Assembly: GCA_002633005.1 (NCBI GenBank)
Contig: NMRA01000792.1
Location: 11,608-46,296, forward strand
DNA length: 34,689 nucleotides
DNA from: Phoronis australis
Taxonomy: Eukaryota > Phoronida > Phoronidae
Reading direction: 5' to 3'
Position numbers and translations under genes: made by a program. The stretch's first letter is position 1. Each line of letters begins with the position of its first letter. The notes beneath the pieces were generated by a model that searched no databases, had not been told where the DNA came from, and saw only the letters and a list, made by a program, of their open reading frames with translations. Below, in pieces: positions 1-11,600 of the stretch.

Positions 1-1389
1 CTCAATTAAAACGAAACGTTTGTGCATATGTGTATATATGACATCTGTGTATTCAACGACTTGTTATCTATTTTCGATTCTGTTTTTGTGGTGAGAGCAA
101 CGAAATGTATTATCTTGTATGTTGTCACCGTGAAATAAATCGATGAAACATTTTTATCCTGTATGTTCACTTAGATATACGTCAGAGTCCAGCTTCCAAA
201 GTTTTTTGACACTCGAGAAAAGATTTGAGCTGATAAAATATAAGTGATAGCTAAAATCTACCTAAATCTAATTGAACTTCAGCTGCTCTGAAACTTTATG
301 AAACATAGCACGAGGCAACGATTGACGTTAAGTGCTTACAAATACATGTATTACCTTGGCTTTACGAGGAACAATGAGAATACGATTTTGCTCAACTCGC
401 AAAGCAAAAATAAATTTTATCTCATAACCGGCATTTTTTTAAATTTGGCGTAAAAAATAACATGAAGGTAAAAAGGTAGTTCTAGACTTTAACTTTGCAG
501 GTTATTGACGTATACTTATCATTTATAATAGTGACATTATTGTTCATATTGTCGACTTCATTGATTAGCCCTTTTACGTTTCATCAAATAATTTTTGCGT
601 TTCATTTTTAAATCATATAACTGTAACATTTACGAATGCTTAATTACTGAAAAATATCGATTCGTGGTTAAAAGGTTACACGATAGTAAACTGTCAATTG
701 GTCGTGATCCTTTTTGTGGAAAATTGTTATTTTGTATTGAACATGAATATTTAACAACTGAACTGCGGCTAATTTCGTGTTTGAACTATTTGTTCTTACC
801 ATCAATACGCAGGGAAGTTGTCTCAGATTTTTTTACCTTCAAACAACAAAGATAACGACCTTCGAAGATCCAACGACGTCACTAAGTTTTCATTTTTGAA
901 GGCCGCAATCTCAGCCGAAAGACGGTTCCTTCAATCATAGAGCATAAAATAAGTATGCAATATTTCATGTGAAGTGGCCCATACACTAAATAGAAATCGA
1001 TTTTCAAAGCTGCTAAAACAGCATCAAATATCAGAAAGTCTGAAAATGGCTGACAAAAATTTGCTACGTCATGGAAATCAACAGAAGTCGTCTCAGGGAA
1101 CTCACATTTCTTTCGCAATAATTTAAAGAATACATGTATGTGAATGCCACATTTTTGAAAAAAAATAAACTTTAAGGCGGGCAATTAGACTGTTATACTG
1201 GAAATGGCCAGTCACTACGTATCCCAACACTAGCGTGTATTATCATTTTCGCCAGTCGACTAGAGCGACGTCTTTCGTGAAAACGGGAAATGCCTTGATA
1301 ATGACGTGGAACACTTCCGAATAAATTCCAGGTATTCTATAGTAGTTGACTCTATACTGAATTTTCCAAATCATTAAATTACCAAATTA
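1..1389. other. 5' flank, no gene seen
   Basis: AT-rich sequence with only short chance open frames on both strands (for example 595-855 on plus and 882-1184 on minus). None resembles a family I know, and none has convincing splice context. I see no RNA gene or clear repeat here. Confidence 0.5.
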
Positions 1390-1661
1390 CGGTGGCCCAA
1401 AAGTATCATCGCTATTTTAGTTGAATAACGTTTTTGTTTATCTTTTTTTCACCTACACTGTAGGTGGAAATAACTTACACCTAGGTGAGAATGAATTCAC
1501 CTACTACAGTGTAGGTGAAGTTATTGTCCACCCATGAGTAAATAATTTGAATGAATTTCCACCCGGGTGTATATATAGTTTCAACCTAGTTGACATAATT
1601 TTAATATTGGTGAAAACAAAATAAAATAAACTAAAATAGTGGTGATACTTTCGGGCCACAG
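1390..1661. mobile_element. MITE with ~31-bp terminal inverted repeats and TA target duplication
   Basis: Seen: the left end 1390-1420 (starting CGGTGGCCC) matches the reverse complement of the right end 1631-1661 (starting CTGTGGCCC) through ...AAAGTATCA...CTATTTTAG with a few mismatches and one indel. The dinucleotide TA flanks both ends (1388-1389 and 1662-1663). The 272-bp interior has no coding potential but contains several CACCTA/TAGGTG palindromes. Inference: a non-autonomous Tc1/mariner-type element, judged by the TA duplication. Confidence 0.75.
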
Positions 1662-2276
1662 TACCAATTGACTTGTCTTTAAATAACACTGAACTCGCCA
1701 GTCGAAACCCGTGCTTCCTATCCGAAAGAAAACATTTCAGACAACACAGTGTCTTACTCCGAAATATAAACCCATGCGTTAATATGAGCCACTTTACAGT
1801 GCGGATATGTGCGTAAATAGCCTGTCAACGTCTGCCTTTTTATCATTTAATTTTGAAAATTAATAATAAATTAGCTCAGTTACGTCGGCCACAGCCTTTT
1901 TGTTGTCAAATTCGACTCACACTTGCCAAAGATACGCCTGTATATATTGGTATTAAAACAAGACATATATTACCGAGGAAATTGTATTAACCTGCGCAAA
2001 ATAGGCCTAAAATACGCCGTTTTTTCTGTATCGTTTGCTTTCAGATTTTTTTGGGCGCGTGCGTGCTATTGATTACTTAGTGAGGACGCATGCGCACTTT
2101 TTTGCAACGTTTTATTTTAATGATATTTCACTTGAAAGCATACTCTTTAGAAAATTAAAACTGGTAAACGTTAGTTGTTCACCCAGCCCAGACCATGAGC
2201 CAACCCAAGTCCTATTAACTGTAATGACAAACGCAATCGCTCCCGAGCGCATTCTCTTGAAATTCCGTCTGCGTCC
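1662..2276. other. 5' flank between two MITEs
   Basis: No gene, RNA or repeat recognised. A plus-strand open frame at 2035-2304 runs into the 2277 element and looks like a chance frame. The 8-bp direct repeat CTGCGTCC that flanks the next element begins at 2269. Confidence 0.4.
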
Positions 2277-2435
2277 CAGGGACGGATCCGGGATTTTGAG
2301 TTAGGGGGGCCAGGGTAGAGTGTATGCCAGGATTTTGCTCGCCAGACATTCGCACTTCCGAAGTGCTTAATGGAATCTGGGAGAATTTCAGGGGGGGAGC
2401 ATGGCCCCCCTTGCCCCCCTCTAAATCCGCCACTG
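2277..2435. mobile_element. 159-bp MITE (CAG...CTG ends), hAT-like
   Basis: Seen: the left end starts CAGGGACGGATCC and the right end, read on the minus strand, starts CAGTGGCGGATTTAG. Poly-G tracts follow the left end and poly-C tracts precede the right end. CGTCC directly flanks both ends (2272-2276 and 2436-2440), and the match extends to CTGCGTCC at 2269-2276 and 2433-2440. A central hairpin (2352-2366) has perfect 7-bp arms, GCACTTC/GAAGTGC. Inference: a non-autonomous DNA transposon inserted just upstream of the probable promoter; the hAT assignment is tentative. Confidence 0.6.
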
Positions 2436-2504
2436 CGTCCACCGTCCCGCCCTGTTCGTTTGGGAGCAATACTAACTTATTATTGCTATAGGTGTCGCAG
2501 TAAT

Positions 2505-2560
2505 CACAGCACGTGACTGTATCAACACGGAAGTCGGGGACTGTACAATTTCCGGGTGTA
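2505..2560 (+). promoter_or_regulatory. Possible core promoter region of the RalGDS/RGL gene
   Basis: About 110-170 bases before the probable start codon there is an E-box, CACGTG (2510-2515), followed by an ETS-like CGGAAGT (2528-2534). Local CpG content is higher than in the surrounding AT-rich DNA, and no TATA box is evident. The motifs are seen; promoter activity is inferred from position alone. Confidence 0.25.
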
Positions 2561-2604
2561 ATGTGACATTATAGAGTTGTTGAGGATCTTTTGACAGTTT
2601 CAGC

Positions 2605-2679
2605 ATGCATCTAAGCTGTCATGGGATGTCCCAGATGATCCTTTTAACGTGCCTCCGTCTCTGTGAAGCTAAGTTATGA
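2605..2679 (+). CDS. Upstream ORF overlapping the probable start codon (ATGA)
   Basis: A 24-codon open frame starts at ATG 2605 and ends at TGA 2677-2679. The stop overlaps the probable main ATG (2676-2678) as ATGA. Internal ATG codons lie at 2626 and 2635 in the same frame. If the transcript starts upstream of 2605, this frame would be translated first and could restrict initiation at the main start or feed it by reinitiation. The function is inferred; only the frame and its overlap are seen. Confidence 0.35.
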   Translation: MHLSCHGMSQMILLTCLRLCEAKL

Positions 2680-2699
2680 ATTCCGTGGCTGAAAGATCG
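2676..2699 (+). CDS. RALGDS: Probable exon 1 (start codon, 8 codons)
   Basis: It reads MNSVAERS and ends at a good donor (TCG|GTGAGC) in phase 0, which matches the phase-0 start of exon 2. TAA lies directly upstream in frame (2670-2672), so this ATG is the first in its frame, and there is a purine at -3. Joined to exon 2 it gives a short acidic N-terminus resembling the start of RGL-type proteins. Only phase, position and splice signals support it; a different first exon elsewhere in the 5.8-kb upstream stretch is possible. Confidence 0.45.
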
Positions 2700-5600
2700 G
2701 TGAGCTCTCGTCCTTTTTACTGTTAGTGAACTGAGTTTGGTCACACGCTCTAAAACACATCGGTCTGGTATCAGGGAATGTCAAAACCAGTCTGCCTAGC
2801 CCCTGGCCTTAAGTCACCCGAGGTCGGGACGTCTGTTATGCACTATTAATGCTCATGGGGTTCGTCCTCCTGTATTGAAACTCACCTGCTGGTGTTACCA
2901 CTTCTAGTAGTAAAGTAAAGGAAACTTTCCTGGAGCTCTTTGTCAAGTTCATATCCACCCTTCCTGGCCAAGATACTCTATAGTCTCTATATTTGCAATA
3001 ACTAAGAAATTGTAAATTATGAAGCCCTAATATTCCAAAACACTGGGCCTAGGGCATTATAGCACTTTTCCACAAACCCCTATGTTTACCTCCATGAGAC
3101 ATGACAACTGACAAACCAAACCTTTAGTGAAGATGAATTTTTTTCTGACATCCAAACAAAGCAAGACTCGTCGCTTTGCTGATATATGTAATATTTCCAG
3201 CAAAAAATCACACAATCAATTTAGTTGTGGCATAGCATACACACATATTACCTTGAATAATTTATAGTTGCTGGTCGGGGTGCTATTGTTGTAACATTCC
3301 AGGCCTGGCTATTCAAAAGCCATAGGGGGTGATAAAACTATTTTCTCATCCAGGACCATTAAGCCTTATTTAAGCTGTGTTTGCTGTGACTTGCACAATT
3401 AAGAACAGGGTTCTCAAAGAACTACTTTCACTCACCTTCATTTCACTTTCAAAAGGCCTATTGAGTGTGAATCATAACCATGATTCTCTTCTGTTTGCAA
3501 TATTGTAAGCCTCCATGCGGGCTAGTTACTCATTCAAATCTCAGATGAACTTTCTAATTTTTTCCATGGAGCTGAAATTCAAACAGGTAATTGCACTGTG
3601 TCGCATTCAATTGTGTAATTCTTGTTTAGAATCCGATACACCTTCATATCACAAGGTTCATGGTATAAAGTGTTTTTTAATTGAGGTCAAGTATTTTTCA
3701 GGTGAGGTAAAACAAAAGTTAATACAAGCATTGGAAGCTACCATTTATGTACTATCAATCATTTCGCTAGGATGAATATTTGTTTCACAATTGATCAAAA
3801 TGTTCGCAGATTGTACCTTCCTCTCAAATGGAATTGCACTTCAAATATATTTTATTATTATTGCACACTGGAAAAAACAAAATTAATAGAAGCATTGTTT
3901 AGAATAAAGGCATATCAGCCTAAATGTGCACATACATGGGAGGGCACGTAGAAGCTACCCATAACTGCTGTACAACCAACTTGTTGTTTATGTGCCCACT
4001 ACTGGTCGCATAATGCCGTAGTCTTTGTCTGGCTGTCCGGCATCAGCAGCCATATCTCCTAAAGCCCTTGATGAGATTTAGCAGACGTGTTCCTATGGAG
4101 ATGGCGACGGATATTGGCGAATTCCAGGCCACTCGACGAAGACTACCAGACGTGTGCTCCCTAGTGGCAGTTTTAGTTTTTACGCTTACCTCTGCGTGTT
4201 CGGAGGTCCTCAACAGAATTTCATAAAATTTGGCAGTTAGGCATCTATTAGTGAGATGATGTCATCCTCTCATTTTCGGACGCAGTATTTTGCACCACCC
4301 AGTGGCCGTTTTTCCTGTTTTTTGGCGTCCGCCGTTCTATCAACCAAACCGCTCTAGGGATGACTTTGAAAACTGGCATTTATGTTTTTACTGTGAAGAG
4401 GGTAGCAGACAATGATTTTCCGATGACTTCAACTGCTGTGGTGCCTCATAGTGGTAGTTTTGTTTGTTTTTGTTCCCATAGCTGTATGATCTCCTAAATG
4501 CTCTTTAGGATCTTTATTGAATTTTGCTAGTGTGTTTAATGAAGTTGACAACAGAGGCCAGCAACTTGTGGATGGATGGGGCTACTGATGTGGCCCCTAG
4601 TGGCAATTTTAATTTTTTATGTTTACCTCTGTATCTTGAAAGGTCATCAATGAATATTCATAAAATTTGGCAGATAGACATCTGTTAGTGAGGTGATACT
4701 TTCATCTAGTTTTCGGTTAAATTCGAGGCATTTTGCGCCACCTTGTGGCCATTTTTATGTTCCGAATAAACGCCCCTAGAAGCACACCATTTGCTGTACA
4801 TTCGTGGGCGCATGCTGCAGCTCGCTCTTGTTTGTTCATTTTTGCATTTTGTACTTTTCTATTAACACCTGAAGTGGTGCAGGCTTTTTCCAAACAAGTG
4901 ATGTAGATGGATATCTTTTATTTTGTCATATTTTTGTCAATTGTGATAATGCTGTTTTTGTTGGTAAACCACATGCTAAATACAGTTTTAGATGAAGTAG
5001 TTTGTTCAGAATGATATAATTTCAACATTTTATGCACAATGCGATTTATAATAGTATATGCTTTGTGGACACTTGTATGTTCTATACATAATTGCTCATG
5101 TGACATGGGACAAAGTGTCTCATTGTTACCTTCACAACCGGTTAAGATGCTGATTTTTTTAAAAGCCATATTTTATCAATTTGATCTTTCTATGAAATCT
5201 GCTCACCAAAACTTCATGAAAATATGAATGGAAGTTTTCAAAAATGTGCTTTCTAATCCAAACATAAGGGAGAGCAGACTTTTGAGTAATTGATAATGTC
5301 TAATTTTGAAAACTACTCTGATCACATTCGTTACCACAATTAAGATTTTCCTTTTCCTAATTCGATTGATAATTCTTACTTTCACTTAATATGTTTTCCA
5401 AAAGCACTTGCATGGAGCTACATATTGATGTTAAACTCATTTTCCTTATGCCTATAAATATAAAATATAAGTCGAAATTCACGTCCGTTACCAAACCAAC
5501 ACTGAGAAATGCACCAAAAGTGACAGAAGTTTGGTCTTACGCTCAACACGTTTTTAAAAAACATTTAAATTTTCTTCAGGAAAAACGCGGTCTCTTGAGA

Positions 5601-8600
5601 ACATCCACACAACTGTTGGATACTGCAAATGATTTGGGACTGTGATGTGCACATAATTGCTCGGCTAAACTTTTTTCACCAATTGTGAAGTAGGATCGTG
5701 AAATCAAGTTTCTGTCCCAAGTCACTTAATTGTGTATAAGTTCCTTGATCTTCAAAATAGTTTACTGTGTAGGTATGGGTGACTGTGTATAAATGCGTGT
5801 GTGTTATTTTGTTTGTCTATCTTGAAGTTCAGGCAAGGCAGTATACTATAGTAACCTTTTACACATCTGTTAGGTATGTCTAATTGGCCACTTTCACCAC
5901 CAGCCTACCTAATTGTGCATTAATTTTGTATGGCTGACCTTGTCCTAATGTAGCATTCCCTTGTAAACCTAGCCTCACTAGTATAGCTATGGCATTGATA
6001 TGCTCTGCCAACACCATGTAAGAAAAATATCTGGATTTTTCAGTCACGGATGATGAAACTTTGGGCAGATATGAAATAAATTATCCTCCAAACATACATC
6101 CATTGATTTATACTTGTGCTCTATGTTTCTCTAAGTCATTAACATATTTTCTCGGATACCTCTTCCTCTTGACTCACGGCAGTTTTGAGCACTCATTGGG
6201 CTTGTGTAGAACGGAGGATTTTGTTGTTACACCTTTCTTCAGTGCCTATATACTTGTAGTATCCGATGTAAATGACTCATGGGGTGCATGGCTTGAAACT
6301 TTAACCTGATTCCAGGTTGCTAGTAAAAGTCGTTTTTGTGACTACTCCAGTACTCTGGATGTATTTGGACTTAGTAACATTTCAAAGCATGACTGAAATG
6401 TGTCTGAATCATAATATAGGAAACATTTGTGTGGACTCAGAGAGGAGAAATGTGCCAGATAGTCTGTGTGCATGCCTGTTGCTTGTTTGGTGTACCCATT
6501 TTTGAGCCTACTTGTGTCAGAATCGTAGGAACATTACTCAAATATCTGAAATTGGTTCAGTAGTTGGCATACACAGGGAGGAGAAACGATCCACTAGTGT
6601 ATAGACCAGCTAATACTCAAACCAGCCAGCTGTCAGTCATAGTTGTGTCTTAGAACAACATTTCAAAATATTAGTACATGTAATTTGGTGGAAATTATTT
6701 TACAAGAATTGTTTCCACAGATCTGCTGTTGTATCTCTTGGAGACTCTTCACGAAGATATCTTCAGGAAGGTGTGTCTCATGAGACGATGAAAGATGATA
6801 GCAGGTTTTGGATGCATTCGTCTGCTGTCATTCCCCCTAGTGGAAAATTTAATTCAGATTTGCCTCATCTTCATACTAGTTTCTTGACAAATTTTCATGA
6901 AATTTGGCAATAGGTTTGAAAAAAGAGACAACATCACTTTCTGATTTTGGGATAAGTTGATAATTTTTTTCCAAGTAGTTTTCATTTTTATTATTTACGA
7001 GTTTGTTTTTATGGCATATGTAATGCTATCAGATGTGTGTCGTGCCGTCTCTGTTCATCTCCGAATAAAGATTATGTATACAAGCCACACACTGCCATCG
7101 TATTTCAGCATCTATCTCTCTATTACCCAAACGACTCAAGGGATCATTATGAAAATTACCAGAATATTTTGTTTCTCTCATTAATGTAATCAGCCTTCCA
7201 ATGCCAGCGAACTATTGCTGTCCTTTGGACTGTAACTCTGGTTTTTCAAAAATTGACGAGTATCCGTGGAGGCTTGATGTTTTCCGCCATGACACCTATG
7301 GTGCAATGTGTTTCCTACCTCCGGGACAAGAAGTGTTCTATGCGATACACCTGTATTTAAGGGAGGTATAAGCAAAATCGTGAGTTGGGTGGTGCTGAGT
7401 ATTCTCATGGTATTTTTGCGTTCCCATAGAGAAATTGTTCTAAGTAAAAAGTACTATCTGGACTAGATCTATAATTTCAATTTTAGTTTACAGCTGAACA
7501 TCACTAGGTGTCACTGTGCATTCTGGCTGTGGCAATTGTCGAGGTATGAGCAAAATCGTGGGTTGGGTGGTACTGAGTATTCTCATGGTATTTTTGCGTT
7601 CCCATAGAGAAATTGTTCTAAGTAAAAATTACTATCTGGACTAGATCTATAATTTCAATTTTAGTTTACAGCAATGTCACTAGGTGTCACTGTGCATTCT
7701 GGCTGTGGCAATTGTCGAGTCTGTGATTGACTTTACAAAGTATGGTCCTTGGTATTTTTACCCTGTCATGTGACCTCTGGCTAGAGCGGTCAAAGATCGA
7801 GTCTGGTCATAGGATTTTTAGGTCTGACCTGAGTTTTTCAGTACAGGTGCTGAATTGTTTCTGCAGCCTACGCGTTACTGTTCTGGGGCCTGTTCCAGGA
7901 AACTGACTTAAGTTCATTTCTGACTTAAGTTTAAGATTTGTTTTAAGTTCCAAACTTTGAAACTTCCACTTTTGGTAATCGAGTCAAAATTATGACAAAA
8001 TTCACGTCAAACTTAAGATCTCTTTCTGGAATTGGTTTTGAGACAATAATACTTTTATTTTAAAATTTACTGAAATTAAATTTAAGATATGTCTTAGCTT
8101 AGTCAGTTTTGTCGGAACGGGCTCCTGCTCTTTTAAGAATGAACATATTTTTTCTGTTGTAAATACTGGATAGGTCATGGGATTTTCAAGTGTGGAAACT
8201 TTACAGTTGTTTTGACTGTGTCTGGATGTCAATAAGAGGTTTGCTATCATTTATAGGTCTCAGGGTCTTGTTGGGCAGCAATCCAAACATGGGTCATGTC
8301 ATGCCTTGCAGTTTACTGCTGTAATGTGCTTTTCTGCTAATTCACAAAAGCCACAAGTTAATTTCAATTTAAGTTAATTTCAATTTACTGAGCCTGTCTT
8401 GGTCATTCTTACACTGGTAGTAGCGTATTCTTCAGACTGGATGATGTGAACAGATAGTGTCTAAGTTCTCAATTAAATCTCTATCCCTTATAGGAAGATG
8501 TCAAGTTTTGGCGAGATGAGAAGACTGACAGTGCTATCTATAGTGTGTTTTTGAAGAAAGTGCGTTATCGCTCATCATGTGAGGTATTTAACTTTAGGAC

Positions 8601-11600
8601 ACGGTCTATATTTGGGCTTGAGGGTACATTCACTGGGGCCTTTTTGGATATAAGCCATCCATTTGAGACAAACTTAAGTGCTGAAAGTACAGTTGTAACA
8701 GTACTGCATGTCTCAGACTGCTTAGAAATGGCCCTGGGGCCTTGTTCATGAGAAGTGACGAAAGACTTTAGACAGAAATTTGATCTTATTCTCTCCCTCT
8801 TCATGACTGCCAAATGAAGGGTTAGAAATTTTTGAACACTTATTGAGAAAATCTGTTCCATGCAATTATTTGATAATTATTTCAAGACTAAACATTTATT
8901 TGGCAGTCGTGAAGTGGGAGTCAGAGTACGATCAAATTTCTGTCTTATGTCTTAAGTCATTTTTCATTAAGGAAACCCCTAAAGCCAGTCAGTCAACCAT
9001 ACACTCTATCAAATACGTGGCTGTTGTTCGGGAAAATGGATATGTTTAATAGCCGCAGAACTCAATCAATACGTTTGTTCCGTACATCTTCAATTATTGT
9101 GACGTGCTCTTAACACCTCAAGCAATTGACATAGATGGAGTAATCACTGAGAAATCAATAGTCTTCTAAGGTCAGGGTTATGCATTTGTTCCAATGCGAC
9201 TGACAGCGGTTTTGGCCTCTTTACAGACACTAAAAATGACTTTCCCATCCAATTCTCGGAAATAAAGTGCTCTCATTGTAATCCTCAACGACTCTCAAAA
9301 GTTTGGAAAAATTGAAAACCCTTTTCAAAGTCTGCTAAACGGGCAAGCGTAATGCTTTGATTATGACATAGGGAGTATTAGCTGTTTAATTACATATACA
9401 GAATACAACCCATGATAGTAATTTTTTTAAACCTTTATTTCTAGGGAGAAAATTTGATCATGTAAAATCTCACTCCTCTGTCATATTGTGCACTAAAACT
9501 AAACACTTTGCCTAGTCAACATAGTTCTCAATAAAGTGATTACGAAATTTTGTCAATGATTGTACAACCACATAGTAAGTATTAAGCTGTTCTGTGGACT
9601 TAAATATGTTATCAAACGGCTTGACAATCCAGAGGCAATAGCCTATTGGCCCATCCTCGATTGAACTCTCATTTTTCTTGGAGGATAAAAAAACATCACA
9701 TGACTGACCTATTAGTTAAAAATGTCCCATGCTCCTGAGTTGGTTTATGAGTCGGAGAAGAACAATACACTGTGTTTCGGTGTTCGCTCATTTTAGGGAT
9801 TTACTTGGTGCCAACATCGCAACTCAAATGTTCATCTTCATTACAATGATGAATTGTGTAGTAATTAGGATATGAGATAGTGACTGGTACATCTACATGA
9901 TTGTGAACAAGTAGGTCAGGAGCTTGACACATGTGTTGCATAGTGGGTAAATTCCTTAGAAATTAGAATGACAGTGGTGCTGTGCTAATTTAGGACGGAC
10001 CTGATACCCAGGAATGCACAATGAATCACTGATTGTTTTGCTCACTTCTGCGTTTTAGTACCTCCAGATCTCGCAGTCCCTCGATACATGTTCTACAGCG
10101 TTATTTAGCTAATTCATTTATTTGGTAACTGGGTCTTGGTACTTGTCTTGTCTGTTTGGTTACCATAGTTACAATATTCTAATCACACTTTGTGTCTATA
10201 TGAACAGTTAGATATTGATGAACCTGATGCCCAGAAGGTGGCGCACCTGCTATGGCAGACACAGAAACAACGCGTGATCCGTGCGGGAACTGTGGAGCGA
10301 ATTGTTGATAGCCTTTTGCTTGACAACGGAGAGATTGACTCCGCCCACGTCAACATCTTCCTAGCAACTTACAGGACATTTTCTACCCTGGCCGAAGTTG
10401 TGGGCATTCTCATAGACAAGTGAGTACTAAAGCGCTCTTTCCTATTTGTCACAGTACATAACAAAAATAATACAAAATGATGTAAATTCCATTAATTTGT
10501 TACATGTACAATACGTCAGATCTCCATTTTGTGACGCAGTTTACTTCATCGGATCCTTGTTCTGTCTGAAATAAGCTATTTATCCAAAGGGGTTTGTCTG
10601 GTAGCTGATTGTTTGGTGTTTATATGAACAGGTCAATCTAGGGTTAAGTGAAGTTACACCATATCAGAAAAAAGTTTATTGCTTGACACAATATAATGAT
10701 TTTTTTTTGATTGAATTGGCAAATTTGAAAGCCAAGAACCCCCTCAAATGAGCATGTAATTTGTTTTTTTAAGTCACTTATCGTTAGATCGTCTTCGGGA
10801 TCATTAGAGAACATTAGGTCCCATATTGAGTAGATAGGGTGCCGCTGGAATTTTCAAAATAATTGACCTATCGCCAGGATTTTGAGTGACGGCTTAACTG
10901 ACCATTTAGAACGCAGCATTATTGACACACCTTGGTTTCCCAGCCGCCATTTTACCCGACAAATAACACGTTGCCGGGTAAAACTTATTGTTTGTTAGTC
11001 GACATTACGCAAGGGGGCGGAGCTTGCAATAGGTTAATTAAGGGGGCATATATTTGATGCAATTCAATAGGAAACAACTAGTAGAACTCTTCAGTCTTTT
11101 GATATCAGCATATTTTGTTCGACTCAGTTTCTAATTCTAGTGTGCGTGACAGGTCGAACTGGGAGGGACAAAAATATTGAGAATTTCTCTCTTTCACGAA
11201 CATTTTGAATCGTTGGAATTTTTGTGCTAATCATGTGAGTATTCCATGACACAACACATAATAAATCACAGTACGGTTGTTTAAGTCTTTGAAGTAAAAA
11301 TGCAGAACACCGACCATCAACTACACTATCGTTATTTAGTGACCAGGCGTGTTACGATATCATGCCACTGCTGTGTCAGAAAAAGGCTATTTCTGTTTGG
11401 CTATACCGTCTGTCGAATTGTTGGTTACACCATGCATCCTTGATGAGGTCTTAATGATTACATTTCATTTCCTGCTGTTCACAAATACACCCATAAATAC
11501 GTTTCAAATATATATCTTCCCGACGATAATCTCTGTCCATTTACTTCCTCATGCACTGTTACTTACAAGTTGTTATCTCAATGTCACAGCTCTCGTGTTA

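Larger units (their letters stand above)
2700..8493 (+). other. Intron 1 (repeat-rich, 5.8 kb if exon 1 is right)
   Basis: No coding exon recognised. It holds a member of a dispersed repeat family (3298-3475), several copies of another family (4050-4790 and 6730-7180), a 178-bp tandem duplication (7363-7718) and a MITE (7885-8125). Open frames of 60-86 codons, for example 3515-3775, 5391-5645 and 6061-6309, have no recognisable domain and lack coding-like splice edges. Confidence 0.5.

Noticed and set aside
5391-5645. 84-codon frame starting with ATG in intron 1 as a nested gene
   Set aside because: No recognisable family and AT-rich codon use typical of chance frames. No supporting signals are visible.
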